DNA of 64,000 bases from positions 26,258,001 through 26,322,000 of the forward strand of contig CM043700.1 of NCBI GenBank assembly GCA_023935145.1. The letters run 5' to 3'. How positions within the stretch are numbered: position 1 is the stretch's first letter; every line of letters starts with the position of its first letter. This document shows positions 11,660-24,262 of the stretch, piece after piece. Under the pieces are notes generated by a model. The model searched no databases and was not told the DNA's origin. It worked only from the letters and a program-made list of their open reading frames with translations. A program made the position numbers and the translations under genes. The DNA is from Bretschneidera sinensis (taxonomy: Eukaryota; Streptophyta; Magnoliopsida; Brassicales; Akaniaceae).

Positions 11660-14600
11660 TAAGGGACGAACACTTGACCCATTGCTAAAGCGGGTGGATC
11701 GCGTTTTAGCATTCTCAGAAGCATCAGGTTCCATATAGAATCGAGCTCGGTAGGCTGCTAAATGGGCATAATATGCAGGAGGCACTGCAAGAATACCAAG
11801 TGTTGGTATACATAACTCTTAGATGCCTTTATTCTGTTTATTACGAATTTAACAATTCTCTAATAATCAAAACTCCAATGCACTATTACTACATATAAGA
11901 CATGCATTTTAACAGAAAATTTTCAATCAATTTATCACTTCACATACAAGGATGGAAACAAATTGAAAGGGCAACATCACAGCCCTTTAGACAACATGAT
12001 CAAGAAAAAAGGGTAACTAATTAGTTGCCAGAAAAGCTCATATGGCTGTCATGTAAGAGATTGAAAACCTACCTACTGAAACAGAGCGTGTGCATCGAGC
12101 ATACCTGCAATCAAATAAATAGTCAACCAGTTCAAATTATTGATAAAAAGCATTAGTAAGAGCAGCACAGTAACCAAACTTCTTACGTATAACACAGGTT
12201 GTTTGTCAGAGATTGGATCTCATCTGCAGTAAAATTGTTCTCGTCCCAGAGAACATGATAATGAGCAGGCCGACTGGTCCCCTGTCAATTTCCAATACCA
12301 ATGTAAACAAATGTCTGCTATACAATTCTTTTGCATCAAACTTTCCTTAACGTGCTAATACTTTTATGAATGAGATATTAAAGTTGTTTAAATTTTTTGA
12401 ACAGCATGAGGCACATGTTTGCAGCCATTGGAGTATTAAAAATGTTTTCATCCCCATACCTGGATTCCTGCATGACTGCATAGATAGAAGTCAAAATCAG
12501 TGGGATGACAAATCTTAGAGTCCACAACGGTGCCTGCATTTGGAAAACCAAATTCATAACATCTCAATTTTCAATGTGGAATGATGCTTGCATGATCATT
12601 GGAGAGAGCTAGGCAGCTAGCTAGGTCACCCGCAGAATTCTGACTGAATCCCCCCACACAGAGGCAAGTAGGTAAGTACTTAGTTGTGTTCTTTTCCCTT
12701 TTTCATGGATCAAGTCTAATTTCATTTATGGGGGAGTTGGCTAGCTCCTCTCCTGAGCAAATCAATTTCCTTGACTCAATTAAAGCACAAACAGCAGCAG
12801 TAAAAGTTATTACCTGGTAAGATATTCCCACTCTTGTCGGTACTACTTCTGTCATTGTGATTGCTCGCAAAGAGTCTAGTATTGTGTCTCTTTTGGACTA
12901 TAACAAATGTTACTGGAGGTTGGTAGCTGGGTTCCAAGGATGCACAAGCCTGAACACAGAGAACATAAGTACAGGAAAAGCGTAGTTAATAGAAACAAAG
13001 ATTACCTGGGTGTTAATTCCAACCTTGCGTATGGCATCCAGTTCATATAGTAGAACCTGGTAGAACTGGCCTTCACTAACACCGTCTCTACAATAAATCA
13101 CGGAAGCGTTACAAAAATGAAGCAATTCAACAAGCTTGAGCCCTAGCTATTCCTTAACTCTCCAATTTCTTCGTAACACCCTAGCCTTAAATAATAAATG
13201 AAAAAATAAATCTAAGGGGAAACTTTTGATGAATAATTATCTTAGAGCACCTGTAAAAAATTATCCTCAGTGGTTTTTGTCCAGTGGCCTTCTTAAATGA
13301 AAGTAAGAGCTCCCTGCAGTAGTATTGATTGGGTAAACTTCTAATCAGCAATAACACAATAGACAGTACTAACAACTACTCTTTTTTCATTTACTCGTGA
13401 GTGCAATGGAAGCCAGAAAAAGAGGGGAAAAAATGTGCCAAGACAATAAACAGATCTGGACACCATCAATTCATTACGACATAAACATCAAATCAAATGC
13501 AAGTTTCCAAATGAGTGAGTATTCCTATGAAAAAAAAAAAAAAATTATTTGAATGTCAGCTGAAGGCAGCTAGATGCCTCGCAATTAAATCAACTCAGTA
13601 TGACTTGAAAATTCAAAATCGGTTCCCGAGAGTTCACAAAAGGATTGGTCGATATTTTACTCTCTTTATGTTATCAAATGTACTGATAGCAATTGTTTCC
13701 CCGGTCAATAAAAATTAAACAGCATTTTCTGAGCATGCTGTTTCTCAACCTGGCAGCCAAGTTAGTTTTGAAACATTATCACAAAATTGACTTTCCTCAA
13801 AAGACCATGTCGAAGCTGGAAAAATCATGACAAACATTCTATAACGTAGAACAAGGACTTCGCTCTCTGAGGTTTCCATTGCCACATTACTTCCTAACGA
13901 ATGACAACCCCACTCATGTCGTGTAAAATTTTGATGTATGGAGAGAACAAACCTGATCATGCCCCCACTAACTGTACCCAGTTGAGGATCCTGCCAGGTT
14001 TTGAATAAATCTTGGATAAGTTCTTGCCTATGAGGTTGAGCACATACCAATCCTGCATACTTTGTAACTTCTGGCCAATCTTGGGAAGCTACAACCTGCA
14101 TGGCAGAAATCATTATGGCTAAGACACATCCCAGTTACAAACTTTTAAGCTACATGACCAAATTGACTTACAGCAGCTATAGATGGGCGGTAGTCTTCTC
14201 CAGACTCTGGATGAGTTACATCAGCTCCAAAAATAATTGTTGGAATGTCGCTAACCAATGGGATTCTCCAACTTAAAGCATCTAAGAGCACAGTATTTCT
14301 TCCTCCCATCTAGAAAACATGAAAAGTTAATCTTTCCTTGAAGCAATCTAATGAGAGGAATATACGATTATCTAAGTAGTTCTGTAATCTTGATCAGTAG
14401 AGCCACAACAAATCAAAAATTATGACAGACCTTGACATTGATTTTAAGTGACAGGTTTGCTAGGTACTGTCTGCTAATCTTGAAGACATATTTTGTGAGG
14501 CAGCACTGAGAAATCAATCCCAGATCCGTTTCACAAATTCGTTTCAGATCACCTGAAATGATGCAGAACAAATTCCTTTTTTTCAGAATACAACTTGCAT

Positions 14601-17600
14601 ATCTAATCTCCACAGGTTCAGATAGTCAATTTTTAGAAGATTTTCCAACTAACATATGAGAATTTAAAATTTGAAGAAAATTGCAAAAGTTAATGATTTA
14701 CATACTACTACCACAAGGAGATACGAAATGCTATATTTCAAAACCATATTACTTCTAGTATCTATACTCCTACTAGGTAATGCAAAATGAGCCAAATAGA
14801 CATGAAGTTGCAAAAAACAATGGCATACCATACAAAGAGCCATTATTATCCGGAAGAATGGCAATCAGTAACTCCAATTCTTTCCCTTCAAGTTTGTTTG
14901 CCGCAGCATAATATACATACTTCAATGCTTTCTTAACCTGATCTGGCCTTGCTGCATATATTGGAATAACAGGATCCTGGTTGAATTCCTGAGATAAAAA
15001 GTCAATGCCATCAGAGTATGGCAGGAAATAATGGGCACCACAGAAAGCAATTTCTCAAAATTTGGATACAATGATGACTATTGAAATGTCACTTGATATA
15101 TATATATAGTCCAAGGAAATTTAGGAAAGCTTACCATGCCAGATTTTTGGCACATCTGAACCAACTGCTGCAAGAAACTGCGCACATTGCTGTCTTGGAC
15201 GCTTCGTGAGAAGTTGATACAAGCCCAATACTTTACATTACTTCCATTTATCACTTTCTGCAATTAAAGCAACAGGAATTTCATTCTCTTATATGCAAGT
15301 TGTCTGTACTTAGTACCAATGATGCCCATTTGAAGTGAAGCTTCACATGTTGACTAAACTGACCTTGTTAATCATATTCCACTGACCATCTTGAGGCAAG
15401 TATTCTTTCTCTTTTCCATTATCATTATACTTCAGCTATTGCATAAAAGAAAAAAAAAAAGTAAAGAAAAGAGGTTATAAATGATAAAATAAGAGAATAA
15501 CATTAACATTGTGAAGCTGATGGTCCATTAAATAAATAGGTTACTTTGACCCTTACCCATGGAGCTGGAAGAACCCGAGCCTCAATTGATGCGAGCTTGC
15601 TGTCTATATTGATGCCAAACTCTTTTGCGTAGGGATCTTGATCATAATTATTTTCACGAATTGTCTGCAAAGACGCTGGAGAACTTTTACATTGATGGTC
15701 ATCATTTTCTAATTTTTTTGCAGGCTAAACAGAAAAAAATTGAACCATTTCACTCTCCATGTTAGTATCATCATATGAAATTGAAGTCATATATACATAG
15801 ACCCTGCATTCATCATTCAATTGATGAACATAAGTAGTCTTCTTCTGATAGCTCTGAGTGAAGTAAAATGATACATATGATGACATAAACATTAAGGTTT
15901 CCATTACTCAAGACTGTTAAGAATTTTTTTTCTGTATAATTTATTTAGTTTCATGTCCTTCAGTTTATCAAAAGTAGTAAACAATTCAAGGAGCAGATGA
16001 TGTAGACCTGCAAAATGTCCATTTCTTGTTCATGAGGTCTTCGGCATGAAACTTTTAGCAGAGAAGTAATCTGCTTTTCATTCAGCCCTTTTGTGTATCT
16101 CTGCCCCTCAACTATCTTGCACGCCTGTAATAAAATTCGCTTGAATTGGCTTAAAGACACTCAGATTGCTGTATATGAGATTCAATGAAATTGACCAGAG
16201 CTTACCTCCATCGGCAGATAGTTCACCTTCTTCTTGTTACCTACTTGAAGGCAAGGTAGATGGGTGTATTGAATGGTATAACCATACATCTCCTGGAAGT
16301 ACTCAACTACTGATTTCATGTTCATTTGCTCATCAAGAGGGAAACTGTTGAAAGCAGTTGAAAGAAAAAGTTAAATTTCAAAGGATATGAAATGTGTAAC
16401 AATCAAAAATTGGCTTCCTATACTTAGGTAGATCCAGGAGGTATTATGTACATTAGCTCCCTAGTAGGCTGTGTTGTCAGCCCTGAAATTCGATACTTTC
16501 TTCGTACATTTTCTCTGTGAGTTACTTCAACCTTGACACCTCTAAGGGCTTTCTTAACCTGCAGAATATCAACACAAACAAGGATTCATTACAAGTTACA
16601 AAAATATAATTGATGGTCTACCACCGCATTCCATCTGCTAATAACGTTCTAAGTAGCTCCCTGACTTCTGGCTTTTTGGCCACTGATGTCTTAATGAAAA
16701 GGTTCGAACATTTACCCTATTAAAGTCATCTACTGTACCTGAGCTATGAACAAGATTGACAGGTATCACAGACTTCAAATAGCCAAAACAAGGATGTCTC
16801 CGCAAGTTAAGACAAACACAGGGATGTTAGCAGAGCAGTTATCTTTGTTTTGAGTTAATATTTATAATTTATGTTTCCTATCACCAAGTGATGCTTTCAC
16901 CTTCCATTCAATCTGAAGTCATTGGCAAAACCTTGAAGTCATGAGATTCATTCCTAAGTTTTGACCCCTATTTAGAGTGGTTGAAATTGTGCATCAGATT
17001 GTGCAACTACTATATTGCTTTAACTTGGTTACACAGGTGTGATTATGTACCATAAAATAATGAACATTAGCATATACACCTAAATACTCACCTCTTATGT
17101 GTGTAAAATTGTGAAGACACAGTAGTAGGATCACTTATAGTTTCTGTACCATAATGTCATACCTTAACCCGATCTGTATCTGACAGTGTCCTTGAATACA
17201 CATCTTTACCCAAAATTTGAACAACAAAATCAATGACAGGGAGTGGTTCAATGAATGCAGTCGTTGACATGTCTGCAACAAAAGCAAAATGCAAAAACGT
17301 AACTTTGCCGATCTAAATGACTGAAATAATAATGATTTAAATATAGAAGAGTCTAAAACTCTTACCAATATTCAATGACAGTCCCATCTGCGTAGGTCTT
17401 ATGCTCTGGTAGAAGCCACGCCATGATTCTAAGCCACCACCCAGCTGCCGTGGCTTCTTAGTGTTAGGAGAATAAAGGAACCTTCCAACTGATATGCACC
17501 TATTTGCATCCACATCAAAGTATAACATACAATTATATATCCACTATTAATAGGATCAATTATAATCTGCATAGAATAAAGAAAATACGTAAAAGAAATA

Positions 17601-18541
17601 GAAGGCACCTCTGGGCTGAAATTTCCCTCAACACAATATCGATGATATTAATGGCTTCTTGAGGGGTATCGACTTGTTTCCCAGAAAGAAGCTCGCGCAA
17701 TCTTTCCATACTAGCAATAGCTACAAACTCGATTACCACTTTAAATTCTCGTTTCCTGTATAATTAGCTAACATTTCAATAAAAAATTCTAAAGAGTCTT
17801 AAGGCCATATATAAACCATAAATTCAAAGACTCACATGAGTAGTTAGTAGCAACCAAGTGTACTGAATCAAGTATGATAAATAATTTACCTTATACTGTC
17901 CATTCCCTCATTTTCATCAACCAATTTTATAATGAACTCTTTAGAGGTGAAAGGTAAAGATCCAGCTGTATATAGGTTTTTTCCTCCATCATAAACAGGC
18001 AGCCTCATCCCCAAGTCATTGTCTCTATGAAGTTTTATCAAATGGGTTATGATAGCTTTGTTCAGTTTACGAAAGGTAACTTCTGGGGTTATTTTAACCT
18101 GCAACAACAAGCATTATACGGTATAGCTAAGTACAAAAACAATCCAAATTATCCCTCCAAATTAGAATCAAGCCTAATTTATATAATAAACCATCTAGTT
18201 CTTGATTAAGCAATACTTACACTATAATGACTCAAGTCTGACCCTGGTATCTGAGCGAGAAAATGATTGGCTTTAACCATGCGTTTAGTTCCTAACTCAC
18301 CATAGCTAGGCCTCCTATGAAACATAAGTCCTTTGCCAGGAGACCCAACCTTAGAATCTGGTGGCCCCTCCAGTTGGAGCCTCTTACCTCCTCTTCTTCC
18401 CTTATTTCTCGTCCCTACACTCTTCTTTGAATCTTCAAAGCTATCTATAGTCTTTGGGATCATTTGAGATGATTTCTTCTGGTTCATGGAGCCGTACAGA
18501 GGTTCCCTAAATAGCACATGTTTCTCCTCAGGTTCTCTCAT
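11615..18541 (-). CDS. AGO10: ARGONAUTE10-like (PINHEAD/ZWILLE clade) slicer protein, 22 coding exons, 927 aa
   Basis: Small-RNA-guided RNA-binding protein; AGO10 members sequester miR165/166 in meristems. Coding exons (minus strand, 5' to 3'): 18541-18221, 18098-17890, 17755-17609, 17499-17366, 17272-17163, 16558-16452, 16344-16206, 16124-16008, 15664-15557, 15435-15364, 15257-15135, 14988-14829, 14552-14431, 14309-14172, 14095-13953, 13313-13251, 13087-13024, 12949-12814, 12533-12460, 12281-12187, 12104-12073, 11784-11615. All introns are GT-AG and the sum is 2784 nt in one frame. N, PAZ, MID and PIWI regions follow in order. PIWI tetrad residues are present: D653 (GADVTHP), E694 (HRQEL), D739 (FYRDG), H879 (AYYAH), so slicing looks possible. 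AGO10-type wording includes TTQPTREL and [12 protein letters not shown]. Odd points: a short N-terminus without the usual long basic leader, KRHNTR where AGOs usually have KRHHTR, and ESWRGFYQ where AGO10 usually has ESWCGFYQ. It is probably a diverged AGO10 paralogue. Confidence 0.93.
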
Positions 18542-19856
18542 TTGTATATGGGGCTTTTCTATAAAAACATGAACAAAAAAAAAAAGTAATATCAAGTAAC
18601 ATAGCACCAAAAGAAGAGAATATGACAAAATTATATTATAGCACAAAAGACTAGCTATGAAAGGTAATGACTTTAAAATCGTGTGTAAGAATCTTTTGGC
18701 TAGCATAAGAGATTGATGATTTAGAGAAAAAGCCAAAAAAAAATCAGAGGAAAGGCACGAAACATTGTAACTGCTACTAGTTAAAAAGAATCAAAAAAGA
18801 AGAACAAGATTAAACATAAATGGACTATAAGGCATAAAATCTTGACAGTGTTTTTTCCACTTTTCAACGCTGTATATTCTCTGAGGAAGATGAGCAAAAG
18901 AGCCATGCAAACATACAAAAAAAAAAAAAAACAAGAGGAACTAAGAAAAATTGCACAGCAATGGGTAAAAAACCAAGAAATCAAAGAGCTAAAGTAAAAG
19001 CCAATTTATCTATAGATCACGGTACCAAAGATGCTGATCAGTTCAGGTACATAAAGGCATCACATGCATTCCATCTCTTGGTCCTTAAACATGACTTTGT
19101 TGTATAATGATTTGTGTATACCAACCACAAACATTTGGAAACTTGAATAGTGATTGTTTGGAAACTTAAGTAGTAATTATCACTAAAGTTCTATAGTGTT
19201 TTATATGGGTGTTTGAATAGCACCGCCCATAATGTTTTCCACAAACATCTACAATGCAGCTTTTTCTAATGGGAATTTATTATATCAGCATCCTAAAAAC
19301 TAATTATCTCTGTTTTCTGTCGTTAAGAGTAAAGGAAAAGTAGGATTTTTGGGCTTATGTATTTAAAGTAGTCATAGTTTAGGACCTCAATATACAAAAT
19401 GTCTCGTGGTCCTAATGGAAAAAGTTGGATTAATTTCTATTATTTGCAGGACAGTTTGTAAGCTAATAACAAATACCAAGTAAAAACCACTTTTTCAGTG
19501 AACATAAAGGAGTTTTAAGCCTTTAACTCAACCCAAAGCCCTGGCTAACTGTGACAAAACACAAGTACTAGACAATACACAACAGAGATAGGAAAATCAG
19601 CACCTAAAGCATTTACAATTAGCCCCAACAAAATTAAAAGCAGCTAGTTCAATTAGTTACAGTGCACAGCAATTTCTTTCGTTCTTTGTCAAGGGGACAC
19701 ATCGCAATTAGCTTTGCTTTTTTGTAGCTGCGTTTGTCAGTTGTACCTTTTGGCCTTTGGCTTTTGGCAGGGGTGGTGGTACTCTGTCTATAGTAACTGA
19801 GAACTTGAAAATTTGGAACACAACAGAAGGGTTTAAATGCAATGGTTTATCAACCA

Positions 19857-20595
19857 TGGGATTGTTACAAGACACGAGGAACAATCCAGTAAACACTGAA
19901 GAGTCTCTTTCCATTCAGTGGATTTTATGGACCATGATATGTGGAGTGGTCCAACCTTGTTAACTGGGTCAACCCATTAGAGTTGGAACAAAAAAACATA
20001 AAGACCCATATTATAATTTTTCAAAATTTAATTACCAATTAAACTCTTGAATTTATTAAAAAATGAAACTCTTGAATTCTCCTGATTAGAGGTGGATTGG
20101 AGTCAAGCCGAGTCGAGCGTTGAAGAGAGTTCGAGCTCGGTTCATGAGCAAAAATCTTATTCAAGCCGAATCCAAGTTAAGAAAATTGAACTCAAGCTCG
20201 ACTCGTAAAGTGAAATCCAGACTCGAGTCGAGCTTTTCGAACCGAATTTTTCAAATTAAAATAATAAATATTTATTTTTTGAAATAAAATAAATAAATTT
20301 GGCATTTATATTTTTGAAATAAAATAAATAAACATATTTTTTTATAATATATAATAAATATATAAAAAAATATATAATATTTATAATATTTATTAATTAA
20401 ATAGAACTGACTCACAAGCCTAACGAGCCGAGTTTGACATTGCTCAAACTTGAGTTCGACTCAATAAACTAATCACAGCTCGAGCTCAATTTAATCTAAT
20501 TTCGAGTCCATCTTTTTGAGTCGAGCCAAACTTTTCGACCCAGTTCCACCCCGACTCTCAGAACTTAACATAAATTACTAGCATTTTGATAGATG
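19857..20595. repeat. About 740-bp segment duplicated at 29624-30369
   Basis: Starting at GGGATTGTTAC and running to CATTTTGATRGAT, this segment matches 29624-30369 closely in the same orientation, including the single-copy-looking stretch AAACACTGAAGAGTCTC and an internal MITE-like block. Copy 1 carries about 10 extra bp near its start; copy 2 has an 8-bp AACCAACC-type insertion. No terminal repeats define its ends. Confidence 0.85.
20088..20553. mobile_element. MITE-like element with GAGCCGAGTCGAGC-rich inverted ends, copy 1
   Basis: The left end reads AGAGGTGGATTGGAGTC then AGCCGAGTCGAGC. The right end, reverse-complemented, begins GGGGTGGAACTGGGTC and continues into GGCTCGACTC. The interior is AT-rich. 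This looks like a non-autonomous DNA transposon with imperfect terminal inverted repeats. Target duplication is uncertain (possibly ACT). Confidence 0.5.
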
Positions 20596-21660
20596 CATGG
20601 GCATGGGCAGCCCAATAGGCCCAATTCTATCTTAGCATTAATAAGTAGCCGTTCAAGTTGTCAATTGCCTTCATCTGTTTGGACAATCATATGATGCCAA
20701 AGTTAATCAAGTGGTAACAAGGCAGGTTCGGACAAGCATAAAAACAAAAACTTAAAATTTTCAGACAATTTAAATGCTTATCAATCTTTATTCGGACGAT
20801 AAACATAACAGTATAAGAATTAAAAAAAATGAAAATGTAATTAACATGCAAATTAAGCAATGCAATGAAAGACAAAATAAAAATGTCTGTATTACCCGTA
20901 CAATTCTGTCCAAAAGTTGATGCCAAAATGGATGTTTGAAGGAAGGGGTTTGGGTTAGAATCACTAAGCACTGCCACGTTTATTCCAAAATCCATAAGCA
21001 GCATATAAAGAGTAAAAACAAACAATCAATACACCGACACAGAGAGTACAATCAAATACGACCCACAAGAACAATGATGATAACTTGTTTGACCTTATCA
21101 AAAGCATGAAAGTTGAAACAATTATTTGCAGATCCAATGGTCCACCATAAATAAATTTTTAATTTCTCGATCAGAAAAAAAAAATAAAACGTTTTTGCTC
21201 AATTAAATTATGACCCCACGCATTTTAACTACATACAATGACAAAAGAACAAACTTAAAAACACAGACTTTGAATGAGGCACCACTATCTCAAAGCATGA
21301 ACAAAGGCAATAATCACTTAAAAGACTAGAAGCCTAAGACCATATACCAAGCATGACCAAAAACAAAAACCCTCATTACCCATGAAGGAACATTACCCTC
21401 TCTCTCTCTCTGTTAACTAGCCATCACGTGTGATAGTAACGTAACAAAGAAGAATATCTGTAATTCTCCTATGTACCCACGATTTTTATATATAGATATA
21501 TATGGTTGAGATCATAAAACGCCTAGGACAAAAACCAGCACCAAAGTGCAATCATGAGAAAGAGATTTTAGATAAAAGAGCACGACAACGAATTTTGCTT
21601 AGTAGCAAAAGTCCAAAAAATATATATATAAAAAAGAAAACTGCAAAAACGCAGACTTAC

Positions 21661-23240
21661 AGTTAAAAGAATGGTAGGGGAGGGGAGGGGAGGGGTACTG
21701 CCAACAAAGCTTTTGCTTTACGTTTTCTCTTTCTACTATCTGTTACCACATTTAACACTCTTTAATGCAATCTTCTATCTCCTCCCATCAACTGAAACTC
21801 CCCAACTCGATCGATCGCAGCCTCTGCACAGAATATATTAATGCAAGGAAAAAGAGGTATAGAGAAACTGCAGCTATTAATTAATTAAGACATAGACCCT
21901 CTTTTTATAGCCTAAATCTTTACTGCAATGCGGCTAAATCAGAAGATTTGTAGCTCAAATAGCTAGCACATGTAATTATGGTTAGAGATTATGGGGCGGC
22001 TGATTTGATTTGGTAGAAAATGTTGGGTATTCAAGGTAAGAGAGCTAGGACTAGAGATGTGAATGTGAAGAGAAAATATGGACACTGAAAGGTGAAATGT
22101 ACGAGGATCATAAATTCATAATTGAAGAAGAGATCTAACTTCTAAAGGCTAAAATGAAGATACAGAGCAAAAGATCTAGTTGTCCACTAAAAGTAAAACT
22201 GCCTGTGATATTACAATATATGGTTAACATTTAAAGCACATCTACATCATAAATGTTGTTTGGAGGAGTAGTAGCTAGTAGCTAGGCACTACCCAGATAT
22301 TGTAGACCCAGATTTTCCTGTAAGAAATAAGATAAAAACGTTTTGCAAAAACATAGAATCACTTCAAAGCTTGAAAACACACCAGAAATTAAACATGACT
22401 CGAGAACTAATTAAAACCATGAATTGCACAAAAACGAACCTTCTTAAGCTATGAAGTTTAGAATTGCAAGAAGACAGCCAAGAAGCAGAGTCCACAAATT
22501 AAGAATGAAGCTTGAAGATCATGAAGATAAAAAGCAGAGGATGTCTTTTCTTTTGTTGGAAGGGAGAACGAATAACAAATTAGAAACATTAATTTTCTCT
22601 TGTGAGAGAGAGTACTATAAAATGAAGATGCATATGCGTATCTTTGGGAATAGTTCCTTTGTTGCCTTATTATAATTAATAATTCTTCAGCTTTCTATCA
22701 ATCAAAGAGAAAAACACTCTCTACCTTTAAGAAAAAAGTAACTTTAAACGAGAAATGAAAAATAAAAAGTGTGGCTTTGAGGTTGCCTTTTGAACATGAA
22801 AGCGTGCAGTTCATAAAACTATAGTAGTACATATTTGTATAAGGGGGAAAAAGCCTTTGTGTTCTAAAGAACTTAAGCAGAAGTTTAAATAAAGAAATGG
22901 GATTGATAAAAAAAAAATTAAAGAAATCAATAAAGGTGAGTGTGAGAGATTCCATACTCTGAGACTGAGAGAAAGAGAATATGGTGATGGTGGTGGTGAG
23001 TCTAATTCTGTGAGTATTGTGACTCTCTTTCTCTGCGCAAAGCATTCAGTGGGTATCCAAGCTGGTTTCTTTATTCTTGGTCCAAGATCTGATGCATATA
23101 AATATAAAAAATAAATATTTTTGAATAACTGAGAGAAAAGAGTGTGTCAGGTTCTTGATGGGTATGTGACCGGAGTTTTGAAATTCCGGTGATACACAGA
23201 GGGAGAGAGAGAGAGATGACAATGCGAGAGGGGGGAGAGT
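21661..23240 (-). other. Presumed 5' leader exon(s) of the AGO10-like gene
   Basis: The stretch between the inferred donor (21661) and a candidate promoter (about 23.2-23.3 kb) has no supported coding region. On the minus strand it is pyrimidine-rich in places, with a CCCCTCCCCTCCCC run near 21675-21696 and CTCTCTCT runs. It may contain further leader introns. Short minus-strand open frames here have no recognisable domains. Confidence 0.3.
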
Positions 23241-23280
23241 TTTAAAGTAAGCGAGAGAGTTTTGGTCCTTTAAATAAAGG
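23204..23280 (-). promoter_or_regulatory. Candidate core promoter of the AGO10-like gene
   Basis: On the minus strand a TATA-like CCTTTATTTAAAGG lies at about 23266-23280, followed 45-60 bp downstream by a CT-repeat (TCTCTCTCTCTCCC at about 23204-23217) of the kind often found near plant transcription starts. It sits upstream of the gene on the right strand. This is inferred from motif and position only. Confidence 0.3.
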
Positions 23281-23371
23281 TTGAGGAGGGTGGCACTGGC
23301 TTCGAGGTTTTTGTATATTTTTTCCGATTGGAATTTAACAAGACAATTGATCGATAGACGAAACAATATGG

Positions 23372-23475
23372 TTCCGTTTGGACAAGGGGTTACGGTGAAA
23401 TAAGAATACATGGGATTATTTGGCTCCGTTTGGATAAGGGGTTACGGTGAAATAAGAATACATGAGATTAAAGTG
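23372..23475. repeat. 52-bp tandem duplication upstream of AGO10
   Basis: A unit containing CCGTTTGGAYAAGGGGTTAC and GGTGAAATAAGAATACATG occurs twice in direct tandem with a 52-bp period (CCGTTTGG at 23374 and 23426). The two copies differ at a few bases. Confidence 0.85.
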
Positions 23476-23817
23476 ATATTATTTAATAAAATGTTTTGTT
23501 TATAAAATTTTTAAATTTAAATTAAAACGTGATAACAAATATTAAGATAAAAACACCCTTACAAACCCAATATAATCATTATTGACTCTGATCAACCCAC
23601 AATTTTCTTAAATTTCTTTTCTCTTCGGTTCGTCTTCTTCCCTCTTCAATTCTTCTTCTTCCCTCTACTATCCCATCAATCACCATCAACTTCCTCTACT
23701 AACCCATCAACCACTATTAACTTCCTTAGAACTAAACATACCAAACTTTGACATAAAACTTCTCTTTCCTGCGCACCATATTTATAGAAACCATCACAAA
23801 CCAAGGAAGGTACATCT

Positions 23818-24262
23818 GCCCAGGGGGAAGAGAAGGGAAAGGGAAAGGTGAGGCGCAGAGGAGGAGGAGGGGGAGGAAAAAGGAGTAGCGGAGAAGGAGG
23901 AGGGGGAAGGAGAAAGGAAAAGGAAAGAAGAAGAGGCGTGTGGAGGAGAAGGGAAAGGGAAAGGGAAAGGTAAGGCGTGGGGATGAGAAGGGAGGCGAGG
24001 AAGAGGAGAAGGGAAAAGAAAAAGTGAGGCGCAGAGGAGCAAGAGGGAAGTGAGGAGGATGAGAGGCCAAGGGGATGAGAAGGGAAAGGGAAGAGGAAAG
24101 GGAAGGGAAAATAGGTGCGGGGAGGAGGAGGCCAGGGGGAGGAGAAGGGAAAGGGAAAGGTGAGGCGTGGAGGATGAGGAGAGGAAAAGAGAAGGCAAAC
24201 GAATGGTGAAGAGAGCCATCACAGATTGGGGAAGAAGAAGATGAGGGGAAATAAGAAGAAAG
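23818..24262. repeat. Long polypurine (G/A) minisatellite-like tract
   Basis: For about 440 bp the plus strand is almost wholly A and G, made of irregular GAAGGGAAAGGGAAAGG and GAGGAGGAGGGGGAGG motifs with rare GCGC or TGAGGCG interruptions. Open frames across it, rich in Ser, Pro, Phe and Leu, are composition artefacts. It lies 0.6-1 kb upstream of the inferred AGO10 start. Confidence 0.9.

Larger units (their letters stand above)
18559..21660 (-). other. Probable 5'-leader intron of the AGO10-like gene
   Basis: Just upstream of the start codon (18541) the minus strand has a pyrimidine-rich acceptor ending TTTTTATAG, with the exon resuming at 18558. The best donor upstream is AACT|GTAAGTCTGC, with the exon ending at 21661. 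Together they imply a 3.1-kb intron in the 5' UTR. It holds no exon-like sequence but contains a repeat segment shared with 29.6-30.4 kb. Other donors are possible and only transcript data would fix this. Confidence 0.4.

Noticed and set aside
16381..16452. In-frame TAA after an apparent extension of AGO10 exon 6 (reading PPGST then stop)
   Set aside because: Using the donor AT|GTACAT at 16452 joins in frame to the TTCCCT exon and restores the conserved ELIFPLDE order, so the stop is intronic.
23732..24222. Minus-strand open frames rich in Ser, Pro, Phe and Leu
   Set aside because: They are produced by the polypurine tract on the other strand and show no domain or splice context.
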